In this document: piece by piece, positions 18,661-27,819 of the stretch
Position numbering within the stretch: position 1 is the stretch's first letter
Layout: every line of letters begins with the position of its first letter
From: Neptunicella marina
Lineage (GTDB): Bacteria > Pseudomonadota > Gammaproteobacteria > Enterobacterales > Alteromonadaceae
Assembly (NCBI RefSeq): GCF_014270035.1
Contig: NZ_JACNEP010000001.1
Coordinates: 310,001-374,000 of the forward strand
Direction: 5' to 3'
Length of the DNA stretch: 64,000 nucleotides
Made by a program: the position numbers and the translations under genes
The notes under the pieces: model-generated
Seen by the model: only the letters and a program-made list of their open reading frames with translations
What the model was told of the DNA's origin: nothing
Databases searched by the model: none

Positions 18661-19371
18661 ATGTTGACTATTCCGATTGTGCATGAGCACAACGACTTTT
18701 TAATCATTAATAAACCTGCTGGTATCGGTGTACATCAGGAAGGTGAAAAGTCCGGCATTATTCCGTTGTTATGTGCTCAGCTTGGGGTAACACAGCTGTG
18801 GCTGGTGCATCGTTTAGATACCCTCACCTCAGGTTGTTTGCTTGTGGCCAAAAATGCAGAGGCCGCGGCGACACTCTCGAACCTGTTTAAACAGCGTGAA
18901 GTACAAAAATACTATTTGGCTATCACAGATAAAAAACCGAAAAAGAAAATGGGTAGCGTCATTGGCGATATGAAAAAAGCGCGCAGCGCTCAGTGGATGT
19001 TAACCAGTACCATTGAAAACCCCGCCATTAGCCAGTTTATGAGCAAAGGTTTGTTTGATGGCAAGCGCCTGATTTTAATCAAACCTCACACAGGTAAAAC
19101 CCATCAGATCCGCGTCATGCTAAAAAGCCTGTCATCCCCGATTTTAGGTGATGAACTGTATGGCGGAACCTCTGCCGACAGAGCCTATTTACATGCTTTT
19201 GCGCTAAAGTTTAACTATCAGGATCAAATTATCACCAGCCAATGTGAGGCTCAATCCGGTAAGCTGTTTATACAAATGCAGCAACAAGAATTACTTGGTG
19301 ATTTTCAGCACCCGGAGCAACTTAACTGGCCGGCATTAAAACTTAAAAACACGGGTCATCAGCATGGATAA
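18661..19371 (+). CDS. RluA-family pseudouridine synthase (TIGR01621-like)
   Basis: A 236-residue single-domain enzyme expected to isomerise specific uridines in rRNA or tRNA to pseudouridine. The catalytic Asp lies in VHRLDTLTSGCLLVAKN; the N-terminal INKPAGIGVHQE and the later PHTGKTHQIRVMLKSL and LGDELYGG are RluA-family motifs. There is no S4 RNA-binding domain and the protein is short, which fits the small uncharacterised subgroup rather than RluC or RluD. The RNA target is unknown. Its 3' end overlaps panE by 8 bp, so the two are co-translated. Confidence 0.9.
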   Translation: MLTIPIVHEHNDFLIINKPAGIGVHQEGEKSGIIPLLCAQLGVTQLWLVHRLDTLTSGCLLVAKNAEAAATLSNLFKQREVQKYYLAITDKKPKKKMGSVIGDMKKARSAQWMLTSTIENPAISQFMSKGLFDGKRLILIKPHTGKTHQIRVMLKSLSSPILGDELYGGTSADRAYLHAFALKFNYQDQIITSQCEAQSGKLFIQMQQQELLGDFQHPEQLNWPALKLKNTGHQHG

Positions 19372-20251
19372 GGTTGTTATTGTTGAGCAAGGTGCGATTG
19401 GATCTGTGATTGCCGCCAGGTGTCAACAGCAGGCACAAGCGTTTAAGATCTTCACCCGTCATCAGTCAGCACGCCAGTTAAGCTATCAACATTTGGCATC
19501 TGGCGAAACCATAAAGCTAAATCCTGACAAAACTGATAATTTGTCAGACGCACAATTATTAATCGTGCCGCTAAAAACCTTTTATATGACTGAGCTTTTT
19601 CAGCGAATTAGGTTGCCCGCGGGTTTACCCATAGTGGTGATCCACAATGGCATGGGAATCACCGAAGCCATTACGCCGCTGTTGCCAAACAACCCGCTTA
19701 TTGCAGGGGTTACCAACTATGGTTCCTATCGCAAAGATAATGGTGATGTCGTCGAGACAGCGACTGGTCAAATAGAACTGGGCTGGCTAGCGAATGAAGA
19801 TGAAACTATTCAACAACAAGTGTCGGACTTATTTTCAAACATTCTGCCCCCCTGTATATGGCGACAGGATATTTCGCAAGCACAATGGCATAAGCTCTCG
19901 GTCAATGCGGTGATTAATCCGTTAACAGCGATTCATCAGGTCAAAAATGGCGCACTAAACCAAAGCCAGTTTTTACCGGTTATCAGTGAAATTTGTCAGG
20001 AAGTAGCCAATGTTATGCTGGGCAATGGCATCATGCAAAAGCCGCTGCAATTATTTGAGCGCATTATGCAGGTTGTCAGTGATACCGCTGAGAATTACTC
20101 ATCGATGAACCGCGATATTGCCTTTAAACGCCAGACCGAAATCGACTTTATCAACGGCTATATCATTCAGCAGGCGGCAACGTTAGGTATTCAGGTTCCC
20201 GCCAATCAGGCGTTATTTGCTCAAATCAAACAATTAGAAAGTCAATTTTAA
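19364..20251 (+). CDS. panE: 2-dehydropantoate 2-reductase (ketopantoate reductase)
   Basis: Reduces ketopantoate to pantoate with NADPH in the pantothenate/CoA pathway. The 295 residues fit the family. The N-terminal Rossmann motif reads VVIVEQGAIGSVIA, so the first Gly of the usual GxGAxG is replaced by Glu. The middle has HNGMG and the C-terminal domain has the conserved KLSVNAVINPLTAI (catalytic Lys and substrate Asn). It is translationally coupled to the pseudouridine synthase and ends 7 bp before the convergent channel gene. The odd nucleotide motif leaves a small chance of altered cofactor use. Confidence 0.87.
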   Translation: MDKVVIVEQGAIGSVIAARCQQQAQAFKIFTRHQSARQLSYQHLASGETIKLNPDKTDNLSDAQLLIVPLKTFYMTELFQRIRLPAGLPIVVIHNGMGITEAITPLLPNNPLIAGVTNYGSYRKDNGDVVETATGQIELGWLANEDETIQQQVSDLFSNILPPCIWRQDISQAQWHKLSVNAVINPLTAIHQVKNGALNQSQFLPVISEICQEVANVMLGNGIMQKPLQLFERIMQVVSDTAENYSSMNRDIAFKRQTEIDFINGYIIQQAATLGIQVPANQALFAQIKQLESQF

Positions 20252-20269
20252 GGGCGGGTCAATCCGCCC
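20252..20269. terminator. GC hairpin between convergent panE and the channel gene
   Basis: GGGCGG and CCGCCC pair around GTCAAT. The hairpin fills the 7-bp gap and runs into the last codons of the channel gene. It has no T tract, so it is a possible bidirectional terminator only. Confidence 0.4.
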
Positions 20270-21074
20270 CCTCGGTATCGATATGGATCAGTTTACCGCA
20301 GTGTTTGCAGTGAATGGCATCGGCGTCATGACGGTTTAAACCGCATGCCGGACATTCATATTTAACTTTATTAGGACGGAAAATGGTTTGAATCAATCTC
20401 AAAAATAACGAGATGCCAAAAATCATTATCAATACTGCCAGAATATGGCCGCTGGTCCCCACCAGCGTAATATCGCCAAAGCCGGTGGTGGTTAACGTGG
20501 CGATAGTAAAATACAAGGCATCCACATAATCATTGATCGCTGGATTACTCGATTTTTGACTAACAAACACCACGGCGGTGATCACAAAAATAAACACCGC
20601 CAGATTCACCACACTGAACAGAATATCTTCGTTTTGTCTGACAAAACGTGACTGTTCCCGAAATGCTTTTAACATGTGATAGGAACGCAATAAACGCAAT
20701 GAACGGGCAATACGCAGGAAACTAAAGTTTTCGGCCAGTGATGGCGCCAACAAAGAGAAAATCACGATCAGGTCAGCAAGACCAACCGGATGAAAAAGCT
20801 CTTTAATTTTATGCGAGCTAAGCCACATGCGTGCAAGCCACTCAAGCAGATAGACGGCACCAATGATAATTTCCACCCAACGCCAGTCATCCACATGATG
20901 TAAAAATGAGGCAGCAATAAAATAGATAATAGTGATGGCATCAAAACCTAACAGGCTCCAGCGAAAGCTTTTGGCGACATTATCTGAACCAAAATAAAGT
21001 CGTTTTAGTTGTTGTTTAAAGCCCGCTAAACCTGAGCCGTTTTGTTGTTTTGAATTCGCCATAAATCTCAGCAA
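20259..21074 (-). CDS. Voltage-gated-type potassium channel with C-terminal zinc ribbon
   Basis: A 271-residue inner-membrane protein with about six transmembrane helices. SFLRIARSLRLLRSYHMLKA is an S4-like helix with regularly spaced Arg. The pore loop reads TLTTTGFGDITLVG; the TTTGFGD selectivity filter indicates a potassium-selective tetrameric channel. After S6, the cytoplasmic tail of about 35 residues carries CPACG and CKHCG, a four-Cys zinc ribbon, instead of an RCK domain. The ribbon could sense metal or redox state or help assembly, which is inference. Convergent with panE, monocistronic. Confidence 0.85.
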   Translation of the reverse strand: MLRFMANSKQQNGSGLAGFKQQLKRLYFGSDNVAKSFRWSLLGFDAITIIYFIAASFLHHVDDWRWVEIIIGAVYLLEWLARMWLSSHKIKELFHPVGLADLIVIFSLLAPSLAENFSFLRIARSLRLLRSYHMLKAFREQSRFVRQNEDILFSVVNLAVFIFVITAVVFVSQKSSNPAINDYVDALYFTIATLTTTGFGDITLVGTSGHILAVLIMIFGISLFLRLIQTIFRPNKVKYECPACGLNRHDADAIHCKHCGKLIHIDTEGAD

Positions 21075-21150
21075 TGAATAAGCATCAGATTAAGAAATTA
21101 ACCTGATTTTATTTAAATAACAATGGATTAGAAGAGCTAACAGAGAGGCA

Positions 21151-21185
21151 GGGTGAAGCGATAACATAAAGCCCGCGCTTCACCC
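21151..21185 (-). terminator. Hairpin downstream of thiI
   Basis: GGGTGAAGCG and CGCTTCACCC form a perfect 10-bp stem with a 15-nt loop just after the thiI stop. No U tract follows on the minus strand, so it could be a processed 3' end or a weak terminator. Confidence 0.4.
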
Positions 21186-21195
21186 CAAATTTGAA

Positions 21196-22653
21196 TTATT
21201 TTTTACGGTACACAAATACATTGTTAAAGCCCTGCTCGTGCAGCAATAAGGCTTGTAATTTACTCATCACACCACGATCACAATACAAATAATAATTCGC
21301 TGACGAGTCTAAATCACCAAACTGAGTCGATAATTTGTAAAACGGAATATGTTTAACAATGGTACCGTCTAATTCCAGCGGCGCGTCTTCCTCTTCCTCA
21401 GGCGAGCGAATATCCACTACCACGGCACCTTGTGGCAACTCAGCAACGGTTTCGACTTCTTTAACCTCCTGCTCAGCCTGTTCAGCAATGGTACGGATAT
21501 CAATCATCTGCGCCTTGTCAAAGGCTGCATCTAACAATGCAAAATCGAATTTAGCTTCTTCTTCTTCGATTTTAGGTAATAACGCTTTAACGGTTGGTTT
21601 TTTCGAAATCACACCACAATATTCCGGCATGGTACGGGCAAAATCCTCGGTACCAATTTGGCGTGCGGTATTAATGATTTCCTGCTTGTCGGCACAAATC
21701 AGTGGACGTAATACCAACATATCGGTCACTTTATCGATAACCGAAAGGTTAGCTAAGGTCTGGCTCGATACCTGTCCTAAGCTTTCACCGGTAACGAGCG
21801 CAGAAATGCCAAAATGTTCAGCAACACGTGAAGCCACACGCAGCATCATGCGTTTTAACACCACACCCATTTGTGAATTTTCAACTTTAGTCAGAATTTC
21901 TTCGACGATAGGGGCAAAATCTACCGTGATAAATTTTACGCGATGTGATGCACCATATTGCTGCCATAAATAATGACTGACCTGCTTCACGCCAATTTCA
22001 TGCTGCTCACCACCCAAACGGAAAAAGCAGTAATGCGTGCGCGCGCCACGGCGGATCATCTGATAACTGGCCACACCTGAGTCAAATCCTCCCGACATCA
22101 GTGACAATACATCATCCTGAGTAGGGATAGGAAAACCGCCCAAACCACTAAGGCGCTGCTCGACCATAAATAAACGGTCGTCTTCAACTTCTAAAGGCAC
22201 GATCACGTCAGGGTTTCTCAGGTTAACCCCACCGGTTTCGCAAAATTGATTTAAACCACCGCCCACATAACGGCCAATTTCTGGCGAGGTAAATTCATGT
22301 TTACCACGGCGTTTGACTCGAACGGCAAACGACAGCCCTTTAAGTTTGTGTTGCCACACTTGTTTAACTTGCTGATAAATATCATCCAAATCGGTAAAAG
22401 TACTTTCACGTACCTGCAACACCTGCTCAATACCGGGAATACGTTGCAACTGATCGACCACCAACCGGGCGTCTGCTTCGCTTTTGGTACGCGCCGACAT
22501 TTCCAGTTTATCCCACTTGTTTTTTATTCCGACTTTAAAGTCGTAAGGTTTAAAAACATTGCGGATATTAGATTCCAGAATTTTAGTAAAACGCTTGCGC
22601 ACCGATTTACTTTTTATGGTGATTTCCGGATGCAGTTTGATGATAAATTTCAT
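21196..22653 (-). CDS. thiI: tRNA 4-thiouridine synthase with rhodanese domain
   Basis: Transfers sulfur to U8 of tRNA (4-thiouridine) and, in enterobacteria, to ThiS for thiamine synthesis. The 485 residues match the long E. coli-type form: N-terminal ferredoxin-like/THUMP region (1-165), a PP-loop adenylation domain with [13 protein letters not shown], and a C-terminal rhodanese domain (about 385-485) with the catalytic persulfide Cys in [20 protein letters not shown] holds the second conserved Cys. It has its own promoter downstream of pomB. Confidence 0.97.
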   Translation of the reverse strand: MKFIIKLHPEITIKSKSVRKRFTKILESNIRNVFKPYDFKVGIKNKWDKLEMSARTKSEADARLVVDQLQRIPGIEQVLQVRESTFTDLDDIYQQVKQVWQHKLKGLSFAVRVKRRGKHEFTSPEIGRYVGGGLNQFCETGGVNLRNPDVIVPLEVEDDRLFMVEQRLSGLGGFPIPTQDDVLSLMSGGFDSGVASYQMIRRGARTHYCFFRLGGEQHEIGVKQVSHYLWQQYGASHRVKFITVDFAPIVEEILTKVENSQMGVVLKRMMLRVASRVAEHFGISALVTGESLGQVSSQTLANLSVIDKVTDMLVLRPLICADKQEIINTARQIGTEDFARTMPEYCGVISKKPTVKALLPKIEEEEAKFDFALLDAAFDKAQMIDIRTIAEQAEQEVKEVETVAELPQGAVVVDIRSPEEEEDAPLELDGTIVKHIPFYKLSTQFGDLDSSANYYLYCDRGVMSKLQALLLHEQGFNNVFVYRKK

Positions 22654-22686
22654 GAAAGGATGTTCGTGCAGCTAAAGTGGCTGCGG

Positions 22687-22714
22687 ATTATACCTGAGCC
22701 ACTTTGAGTTGCAA
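22687..22714 (-). promoter_or_regulatory. Sigma-70 promoter of thiI inside an inverted repeat
   Basis: On the minus strand TTGCAA (-35) and TATAAT (-10) are separated by 16 bp, ending 33 bp before the thiI start. A perfect 9-bp inverted repeat (AAAGTGGCT at 22674-22682, AGCCACTTT at 22697-22705) brackets the -10 box. It could be the pomB terminator stem or an operator. Confidence 0.55.
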
Positions 22715-22723
22715 AAATAACGC

Positions 22724-23659
22724 CTACTCGGTCGGAGGCGTTAACGAGATGGGTTTGGATTCTTTGGCTTTGCCCTGCATGACTGCAATTTCTACCCGGC
22801 GATTACGACTGCGTTCTTCTGCTGTCGCATTAGGTCCAAGCGGTTGACTGGCAGCTCGGCCAATAACCACCATACGACCTTCATCAAACCCGGGGGCATT
22901 TCTTAGTTCTTCAGCCACAGACACTGCTCTTTTGGCAGATAAATCCCAGTTTGAACTGTACAGTTCATTGGAAATACGCTGATTATCACTATGACCGGAT
23001 ACATAAACTTCGCCCGGCATATCGGCCAGCAAAGTGCCTATTTTACGGATAATCGGTTTAAACTGTGGTTGCAAAAATGCTGAACCAGCCGCAAAAGAAC
23101 CATGCTCGCGAATACGGATAATAATTTGCTGACCGAGTGACTCGAGCTCAATGGCGCCATCGAGGATCTGTTCCTGCAGCTGCTCGGCTATTTTTTTCAT
23201 TTGCTCCGACACTTGCTCATTATCGGCAGTGCTTTCACTTTGTGCTGCGGATTGATCAACCGCGGTTTGTTGCGACTGACCGCCCGTTTGATCACCACGC
23301 TGATTTTGCTGGCCGCCGGAATTAGGCTCTTCCCCGTCTTTAAACTCCAGTGTTGGCTGAGTCATTTCCATGGTTTGTTGCTGGATATTTTCAATGGGCG
23401 TCGGATCGGGACGTCCTGGACGAAACTCCATGGCTATAACACTGGTGCCTTTTGGAATATCTTTAACTTCAATTTTGTTTTGCACACCAAAAGCAAACTT
23501 CATTGAACCGGCTATTTGCTTAAATTTGAGTACATCCATTTCCGAGAAGGACAGCAGCAATACAAAGAAACACATAAGCAACGACATTAAATCGGCAAAT
23601 GTGCCCATCCACGCCGGTAAACCGGGAGGGGGACATTTAGGGCATTCTTCTTCGGCCAT
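22724..23659 (-). CDS. pomB: Flagellar motor stator protein PomB (MotB family)
   Basis: With PomA it forms the ion channel that drives the polar flagellar motor. The 311-residue protein has one N-terminal transmembrane helix with the ion-binding Asp in WMGTFADLMSLLMCFFVLLL, then a Gln/Ser-rich linker (about 100-150) and a C-terminal OmpA-like peptidoglycan-binding domain (YVSGHSDNQ; NRRVEIAVM). Cys and Leu near the Asp (LLMCFFVLLLSF) resemble sodium-driven PomB rather than proton-driven MotB; that is inference from family pattern. It starts 11 bp after the pomA stop. Confidence 0.93.
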   Translation of the reverse strand: MAEEECPKCPPPGLPAWMGTFADLMSLLMCFFVLLLSFSEMDVLKFKQIAGSMKFAFGVQNKIEVKDIPKGTSVIAMEFRPGRPDPTPIENIQQQTMEMTQPTLEFKDGEEPNSGGQQNQRGDQTGGQSQQTAVDQSAAQSESTADNEQVSEQMKKIAEQLQEQILDGAIELESLGQQIIIRIREHGSFAAGSAFLQPQFKPIIRKIGTLLADMPGEVYVSGHSDNQRISNELYSSNWDLSAKRAVSVAEELRNAPGFDEGRMVVIGRAASQPLGPNATAEERSRNRRVEIAVMQGKAKESKPISLTPPTE

Positions 23660-23670
23660 ATCTAACGACT

Positions 23671-24432
23671 CTACTCTTTTGGCTCGGTAATGCGCTTACC
23701 TTCAGCGATATAGTTTTTCAATAAACCTTCGATAACACGCGGGTTTTGACCATCAGCAATGCCGACCACGCCATCCAGAATAAGCGATTGATTGAGTTTT
23801 TCCTGAGCGGCGCGGTTTTTTAATTTATCTGCGATAGGGATACAAATAACGTTAGCCATAAATGCACCATACAAAGTGGTTAATAATGCTACCGCCATGG
23901 CAGGCCCGATAGATTTTGGATCATCCATATTCGACAACATAGCCACCAAACCTACCAGGGTACCTATCATGCCCATGGCCGGCGCAACATCACCAAGCGC
24001 TTTAAAAATCGAAGAACCAAATTCGTGACGCTCGCTAGTCATGGAAATATCTTTAGCCAGCGTGTCGCGCACCACATCCACATCATGGCCATCTACCAGC
24101 ATATCGATACCTTTTTGCATAAAGGGAGATTGAATTTCCACCTCTTCCAGCGCTAAAAATCCACCTTTACGTGCGGCATCTGCCATAGAAACGATTTGAG
24201 CAATTAAATCTTCCGGCTGGTCAGATTTAAACATAAAAGCTTTGCCGATGATTTTTCCAGCGTTAAAAAACTGCCCTAAAGTAAAGCCCATCATAACGAC
24301 GAAAAAAGAACCGACAAATACAATCAGGATAGATGGCACGTTGATATACATGCTCATTTCGCCGCCCAGTAACATCGCCATTACGATAAAACCTATGGCG
24401 CCAATCATGCCGATAATGGTTGCTAAATCCAC
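23671..24432 (-). CDS. pomA: Flagellar motor stator protein PomA (MotA/TolQ/ExbB family)
   Basis: A 253-residue inner-membrane protein with four transmembrane helices and a large cytoplasmic loop (about 60-150) that contacts the rotor protein FliG. AMGMIGTLVGLVAMLSNMDDPKSIGPAMAVALLTTLYG is the diagnostic third/fourth helix region (quoted in part: GMIGTLVGLV, AVALLTTLYG). The Vibrio/Shewanella-like position next to xseB-ispA-dxs supports the Pom type. It is the first gene of pomAB, with a flagellar sigma-28-like promoter upstream. Confidence 0.93.
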   Translation of the reverse strand: MDLATIIGMIGAIGFIVMAMLLGGEMSMYINVPSILIVFVGSFFVVMMGFTLGQFFNAGKIIGKAFMFKSDQPEDLIAQIVSMADAARKGGFLALEEVEIQSPFMQKGIDMLVDGHDVDVVRDTLAKDISMTSERHEFGSSIFKALGDVAPAMGMIGTLVGLVAMLSNMDDPKSIGPAMAVALLTTLYGAFMANVICIPIADKLKNRAAQEKLNQSLILDGVVGIADGQNPRVIEGLLKNYIAEGKRITEPKE

Positions 24433-24535
24433 CTACACTTTCTCCATAATTGCAGCAAAATGACTCTACAGATCAAAGGCTTAATCTTAGCCTGCCTGAA
24501 CATTAAGACAATATACTAACCCATTCCACGTTTTT

Positions 24536-24551
24536 TGCATTGCAAAATGCA
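24536..24551. repeat. Short inverted repeat in the pomA-xseB gap
   Basis: TGCATT and AATGCA flank GCAA, a perfect 6-bp inverted repeat in the 262-bp divergent region. It could be a regulatory site; nothing more is shown. Confidence 0.25.
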
Positions 24552-24592
24552 CTGATTAATTTGTAGTTAAGTAGCTGAGTTATTTCATCATT

Positions 24593-24619
24593 TTATCGAC
24601 CCAAACACCAAAAGCTAAA
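24593..24619 (-). promoter_or_regulatory. Candidate sigma-28 (FliA) promoter for pomAB
   Basis: The minus strand reads TTTAGCTT, 11 bp, GTCGATAA. The -10 differs from the FliA consensus GCCGATAA at one base and the spacing is exact, while the -35 matches TAAAGTTT at five of eight. It fits control of stator genes with late flagellar genes. Confidence 0.45.
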
Positions 24620-24642
24620 GCGATAATATGCAGTAAAATTGT

Positions 24643-24671
24643 TTGACCCCTTTTGTCCCCTCGGGTAAGGT
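24643..24671 (+). promoter_or_regulatory. Sigma-70 promoter for xseB-ispA-dxs
   Basis: TTGACC and TAAGGT are 17 bp apart, ending 23 bp before the xseB start, so the leader would be short. AGAGGG just before the ATG provides a ribosome-binding site. Confidence 0.5.
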
Positions 24672-24694
24672 GCGCTCAGCATTAAGAGGGTATT

Positions 24695-24949
24695 ATGACT
24701 ACCAGCAAACAATCTTCAAATCTTACCTTTGAGCAATCCTTGCAGGAACTGGAAAGCATCGTTAATCAGATGGAACAGGGTGATCTGGAACTCGATCAGG
24801 CACTCAAGCAATTCGAGCGTGGTATTCATCTGGCCAGACAAAGTCAGCAAAAACTGACCGCAGCAGAACAAAAAGTAAAAATACTGCTGGAACAGCAAGG
24901 ACAGGAAGACCTATTCGACTTTGACGCGCCACAGCAAGGACAGGAATGA
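24695..24949 (+). CDS. xseB: Exodeoxyribonuclease VII small subunit
   Basis: The 84-residue small subunit joins XseA to form exonuclease VII, which degrades single-stranded DNA from both ends. [34 protein letters not shown] covers the conserved helical hairpin of the family (key parts: [15 protein letters not shown]). The Gln-rich tail is poorly conserved. It overlaps ispA by 4 bp (ATGA) as the first gene of xseB-ispA-dxs, an order common across gammaproteobacteria. Confidence 0.95.
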   Translation: MTTSKQSSNLTFEQSLQELESIVNQMEQGDLELDQALKQFERGIHLARQSQQKLTAAEQKVKILLEQQGQEDLFDFDAPQQGQE

Positions 24950-25833
24950 ACTGGCAACACGCGCAACAGCACTATGCGGACAGAATCAATCAACTGTTGG
25001 CATCACACATAGCAAAATTAGATAACCATGCACCACATCTCAAAGCAGCGATGGAATATGGGCTGCTTATGGGCGGTAAACGTGTGCGGCCTTTTTTAGT
25101 CTACGCGCTGGGCGATGCATGCGATGTCAGACAAGCCGATCTGGATGTTTGTGCAGCAGCAGTAGAGTGCATTCACGCCTACTCATTGATTCACGACGAT
25201 TTGCCAGCAATGGACGATGATGATTTGCGTCGTGGTCATCCAACCTGCCATAAACAGTTTGATGAAGCCACAGCCATTCTTGCAGGAGATGCATTACAAA
25301 CCTTAGCGTTTGAGATTTTATGCCACGAACCATTATCAGAGCATCTCGAAACGGTTCGAATTGAATTAATCAGAATTCTTAGTCGGGCATCGGGCTATGC
25401 TGGCATGTGTGGTGGTCAGGCGATGGATTTGGCCAGCACTGATAAACAGATCAGTTTTGAACAATTAAAAGCACTGCACAATAAAAAAACCGGTGCCTTA
25501 ATTAAGGCTGCGCTACATATGGCCGCGATTGTCGGTCAGCAAACGGCTCAGCAAATTGGGATTATTTTACAATACGCTGATGCAATTGGCCTCGCGTTTC
25601 AGGTACAGGATGACATTCTGGATGTGACAGCTGACACTCAGACGCTGGGTAAACCCCAGGGGTCAGATGAACAAGCTAACAAATCTACTTATCCTTCCCT
25701 ACTCGGATTAGCGAAAGCGCAACAACAAGCCCAACAGCTTTATCAGCAAGCACTACACGCTTTACAAACTTTACCTTACAATACGGATATTCTGCAGGCA
25801 TTTACTGCGTATATCGTTCAACGCGATCATTAA
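24946..25833 (+). CDS. ispA: Farnesyl diphosphate synthase
   Basis: Condenses isopentenyl and dimethylallyl diphosphates to geranyl and then farnesyl diphosphate for quinones and undecaprenyl carriers. The 295 residues show both aspartate-rich motifs: [14 protein letters not shown] near residue 85, with the four-residue spacing typical of bacterial FPP synthases, and QVQDDILD near residue 225. [14 protein letters not shown] is the conserved IPP-binding segment. It is coupled to xseB by a 4-bp overlap and followed 15 bp later by dxs, giving an isoprenoid operon. Confidence 0.97.
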   Translation: MNWQHAQQHYADRINQLLASHIAKLDNHAPHLKAAMEYGLLMGGKRVRPFLVYALGDACDVRQADLDVCAAAVECIHAYSLIHDDLPAMDDDDLRRGHPTCHKQFDEATAILAGDALQTLAFEILCHEPLSEHLETVRIELIRILSRASGYAGMCGGQAMDLASTDKQISFEQLKALHNKKTGALIKAALHMAAIVGQQTAQQIGIILQYADAIGLAFQVQDDILDVTADTQTLGKPQGSDEQANKSTYPSLLGLAKAQQQAQQLYQQALHALQTLPYNTDILQAFTAYIVQRDH

Positions 25834-25848
25834 AAATACTATAAATTC

Positions 25849-27711
25849 ATGAGCTTAAATTTAGAGCATTATCCGGTACTGGCACTGGCAAATACCCCGG
25901 AAGAGCTGCGAAAACTGCCACAAGATAAATTACCGCAACTTGCTGCGGAATTACGTCAGTATCTGTTAACTGCGGTTAGTATCAGCAGTGGCCATTTTGC
26001 ATCGGGCTTAGGTACAGTCGAGCTCACAGTTGCACTGCATTATGTTTATAACACCCCTTTTGATCGTCTAATTTGGGATGTGGGTCATCAGGCCTATCCG
26101 CACAAAATTTTAACGGACCGCCGGGAGCGCATGACCACTATACGTCAAAAAGGTGGATTACACCCCTTCCCCTGGCCACCTGAAAGCCCCTATGACACCT
26201 TTGCAGTAGGCCATTCGTCTACCTCAATTAGTGCTGCATTAGGTATGGCGATTGCGGCAGAAAAAGAAGCGAAAAACCGTAAAGTGGTAGCGGTCATTGG
26301 TGATGGTGCATTAACGGCGGGCATGGCCTTTGAAGCGCTGAATCATGCGGGTGACATTCGTAAAGACATGCTGGTTATTCTCAATGACAACGACATGTCG
26401 ATTTCAGAAAACGTTGGCGCACTGAATAGCCATTTAGCTAAATTACTTACCGGCGATTTATTTAACAGCATTCGTAACAGCGGTAAAAAGCTGCTGGATA
26501 CCCTGCCCCCCATCCGTGAGTTTGCCAGCCGAGCGGAAGAACATATAAAAGGCATGGTGGTACCTGGCACCATTTTCGAAGAATTAGGTTTTAACTATAT
26601 TGGTCCGATAGACGGCCACGATGTAAAAGGCATGGTGGATACCCTGCGTAATATGCGCAATATGCAAGGTCCGCAGTTTTTACACGTCATCACCAAAAAG
26701 GGTAAAGGTTTCGAACAAGCCGAGCAGGATCCGATTAAATACCACGCGGTACCCAAATTTAATCCATCAGAAAATTCATTACCTAAATCGAGCAGTCAAA
26801 AACCGACCTTTTCAGCTATTTTTGGCGACTGGTTGTGCGATATGGCGATAAGCGATACCAAATTGATGGCGATTACCCCAGCCATGCGTGAAGGCTCAGG
26901 CATGGTGGCGTTTTCCAAACAATTCCCACAACAGTATTTTGATGTTGCCATAGCCGAACAACATGCCGTTACACTGGCTGCCGGTATGGCCAAAGATGGA
27001 TTAAAACCGGTGGTGGCTATCTATTCATCGTTTTTACAACGTGCCTATGACCAGTTAGTTCACGATGTGGCATTGCAAAATCTGGATGTACTGTTTGCCA
27101 TCGACCGCGCGGGCATTGTCGGTGCCGATGGTCCCACTCACCAGGGTGCGTTTGATATATCCTTTATGCGCTGTATTCCTAATATGGTGATTATGGCACC
27201 AAGTGATGAAAACGAATGTCGTCAAATGCTCTACACAGGTTATAAATATCAGGGGCCAGCAGCAGTGCGTTACCCACGAGGCAGCGGCATTGGCACCGAC
27301 ATTCAAAAAACCATGAATGAAATTGAGTTAGGCAAAGCTAAACTATGTCGTTCAGGCAGCAAAACCGCCATCCTCAATTTTGGTCCACTAATGGGGTACG
27401 CCATCGATGCCGCAGAGCAGCTCGATGCAACTTTAGTGGATATGCGCTTTATTAAGCCTATCGACAAAGCCATGTTGGATAAAGTGTGCAGTGAACATGA
27501 ACTGATTGTAACACTGGAAGATAATGCCATTATGGGCGGTGCTGGCAGCGCAGTGAGCGAATATCTGCATCAACAACAGCATAAGTCTTCACTGCTGATG
27601 TTAGGTTTACCCGATGAGTTTATTGTGCAAGGCACACAGCAGGAAATGTATGCTGAGCTTGGATTAGATACTGCTGGGATTGTGAGTAAAATTAAGCAAT
27701 TTTACGCATAG
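25849..27711 (+). CDS. dxs: 1-deoxy-D-xylulose-5-phosphate synthase
   Basis: A thiamine-diphosphate enzyme that joins pyruvate and glyceraldehyde-3-phosphate, the first and often rate-limiting step of the MEP isoprenoid pathway, also feeding thiamine and pyridoxal synthesis. The 620 residues match the family. [10 protein letters not shown] and [13 protein letters not shown] are N-terminal motifs, [18 protein letters not shown] with LNDND is the TPP/Mg site, and [11 protein letters not shown]-like [16 protein letters not shown] marks the transketolase pyrimidine domain. It is the last gene of xseB-ispA-dxs and is followed by a strong terminator. Confidence 0.98.
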   Translation: MSLNLEHYPVLALANTPEELRKLPQDKLPQLAAELRQYLLTAVSISSGHFASGLGTVELTVALHYVYNTPFDRLIWDVGHQAYPHKILTDRRERMTTIRQKGGLHPFPWPPESPYDTFAVGHSSTSISAALGMAIAAEKEAKNRKVVAVIGDGALTAGMAFEALNHAGDIRKDMLVILNDNDMSISENVGALNSHLAKLLTGDLFNSIRNSGKKLLDTLPPIREFASRAEEHIKGMVVPGTIFEELGFNYIGPIDGHDVKGMVDTLRNMRNMQGPQFLHVITKKGKGFEQAEQDPIKYHAVPKFNPSENSLPKSSSQKPTFSAIFGDWLCDMAISDTKLMAITPAMREGSGMVAFSKQFPQQYFDVAIAEQHAVTLAAGMAKDGLKPVVAIYSSFLQRAYDQLVHDVALQNLDVLFAIDRAGIVGADGPTHQGAFDISFMRCIPNMVIMAPSDENECRQMLYTGYKYQGPAAVRYPRGSGIGTDIQKTMNEIELGKAKLCRSGSKTAILNFGPLMGYAIDAAEQLDATLVDMRFIKPIDKAMLDKVCSEHELIVTLEDNAIMGGAGSAVSEYLHQQQHKSSLLMLGLPDEFIVQGTQQEMYAELGLDTAGIVSKIKQFYA

Positions 27712-27737
27712 TGTTGATGACAGATTGATTTTGAACA

Positions 27738-27759
27738 AAGCGGCTTATGCCGCTTTTTT
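27738..27759 (+). terminator. Intrinsic terminator after dxs
   Basis: AAGCGGC and GCCGCTT form a 7-bp stem with a TTAT loop, followed by T residues, 26 bp after the dxs stop. Confidence 0.85.
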
Positions 27760-27819
27760 GTAACTACCGTAACCTGTTGGATTTGTAGAAGTGCAAACTT
27801 TTCAGCGCTTGACGTATTT

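Noticed and set aside
21359-21973. 204-codon ORF opposite thiI
   Set aside because: Antisense shadow of a well-conserved gene, with low-complexity Ser/Thr-rich product and no signals.
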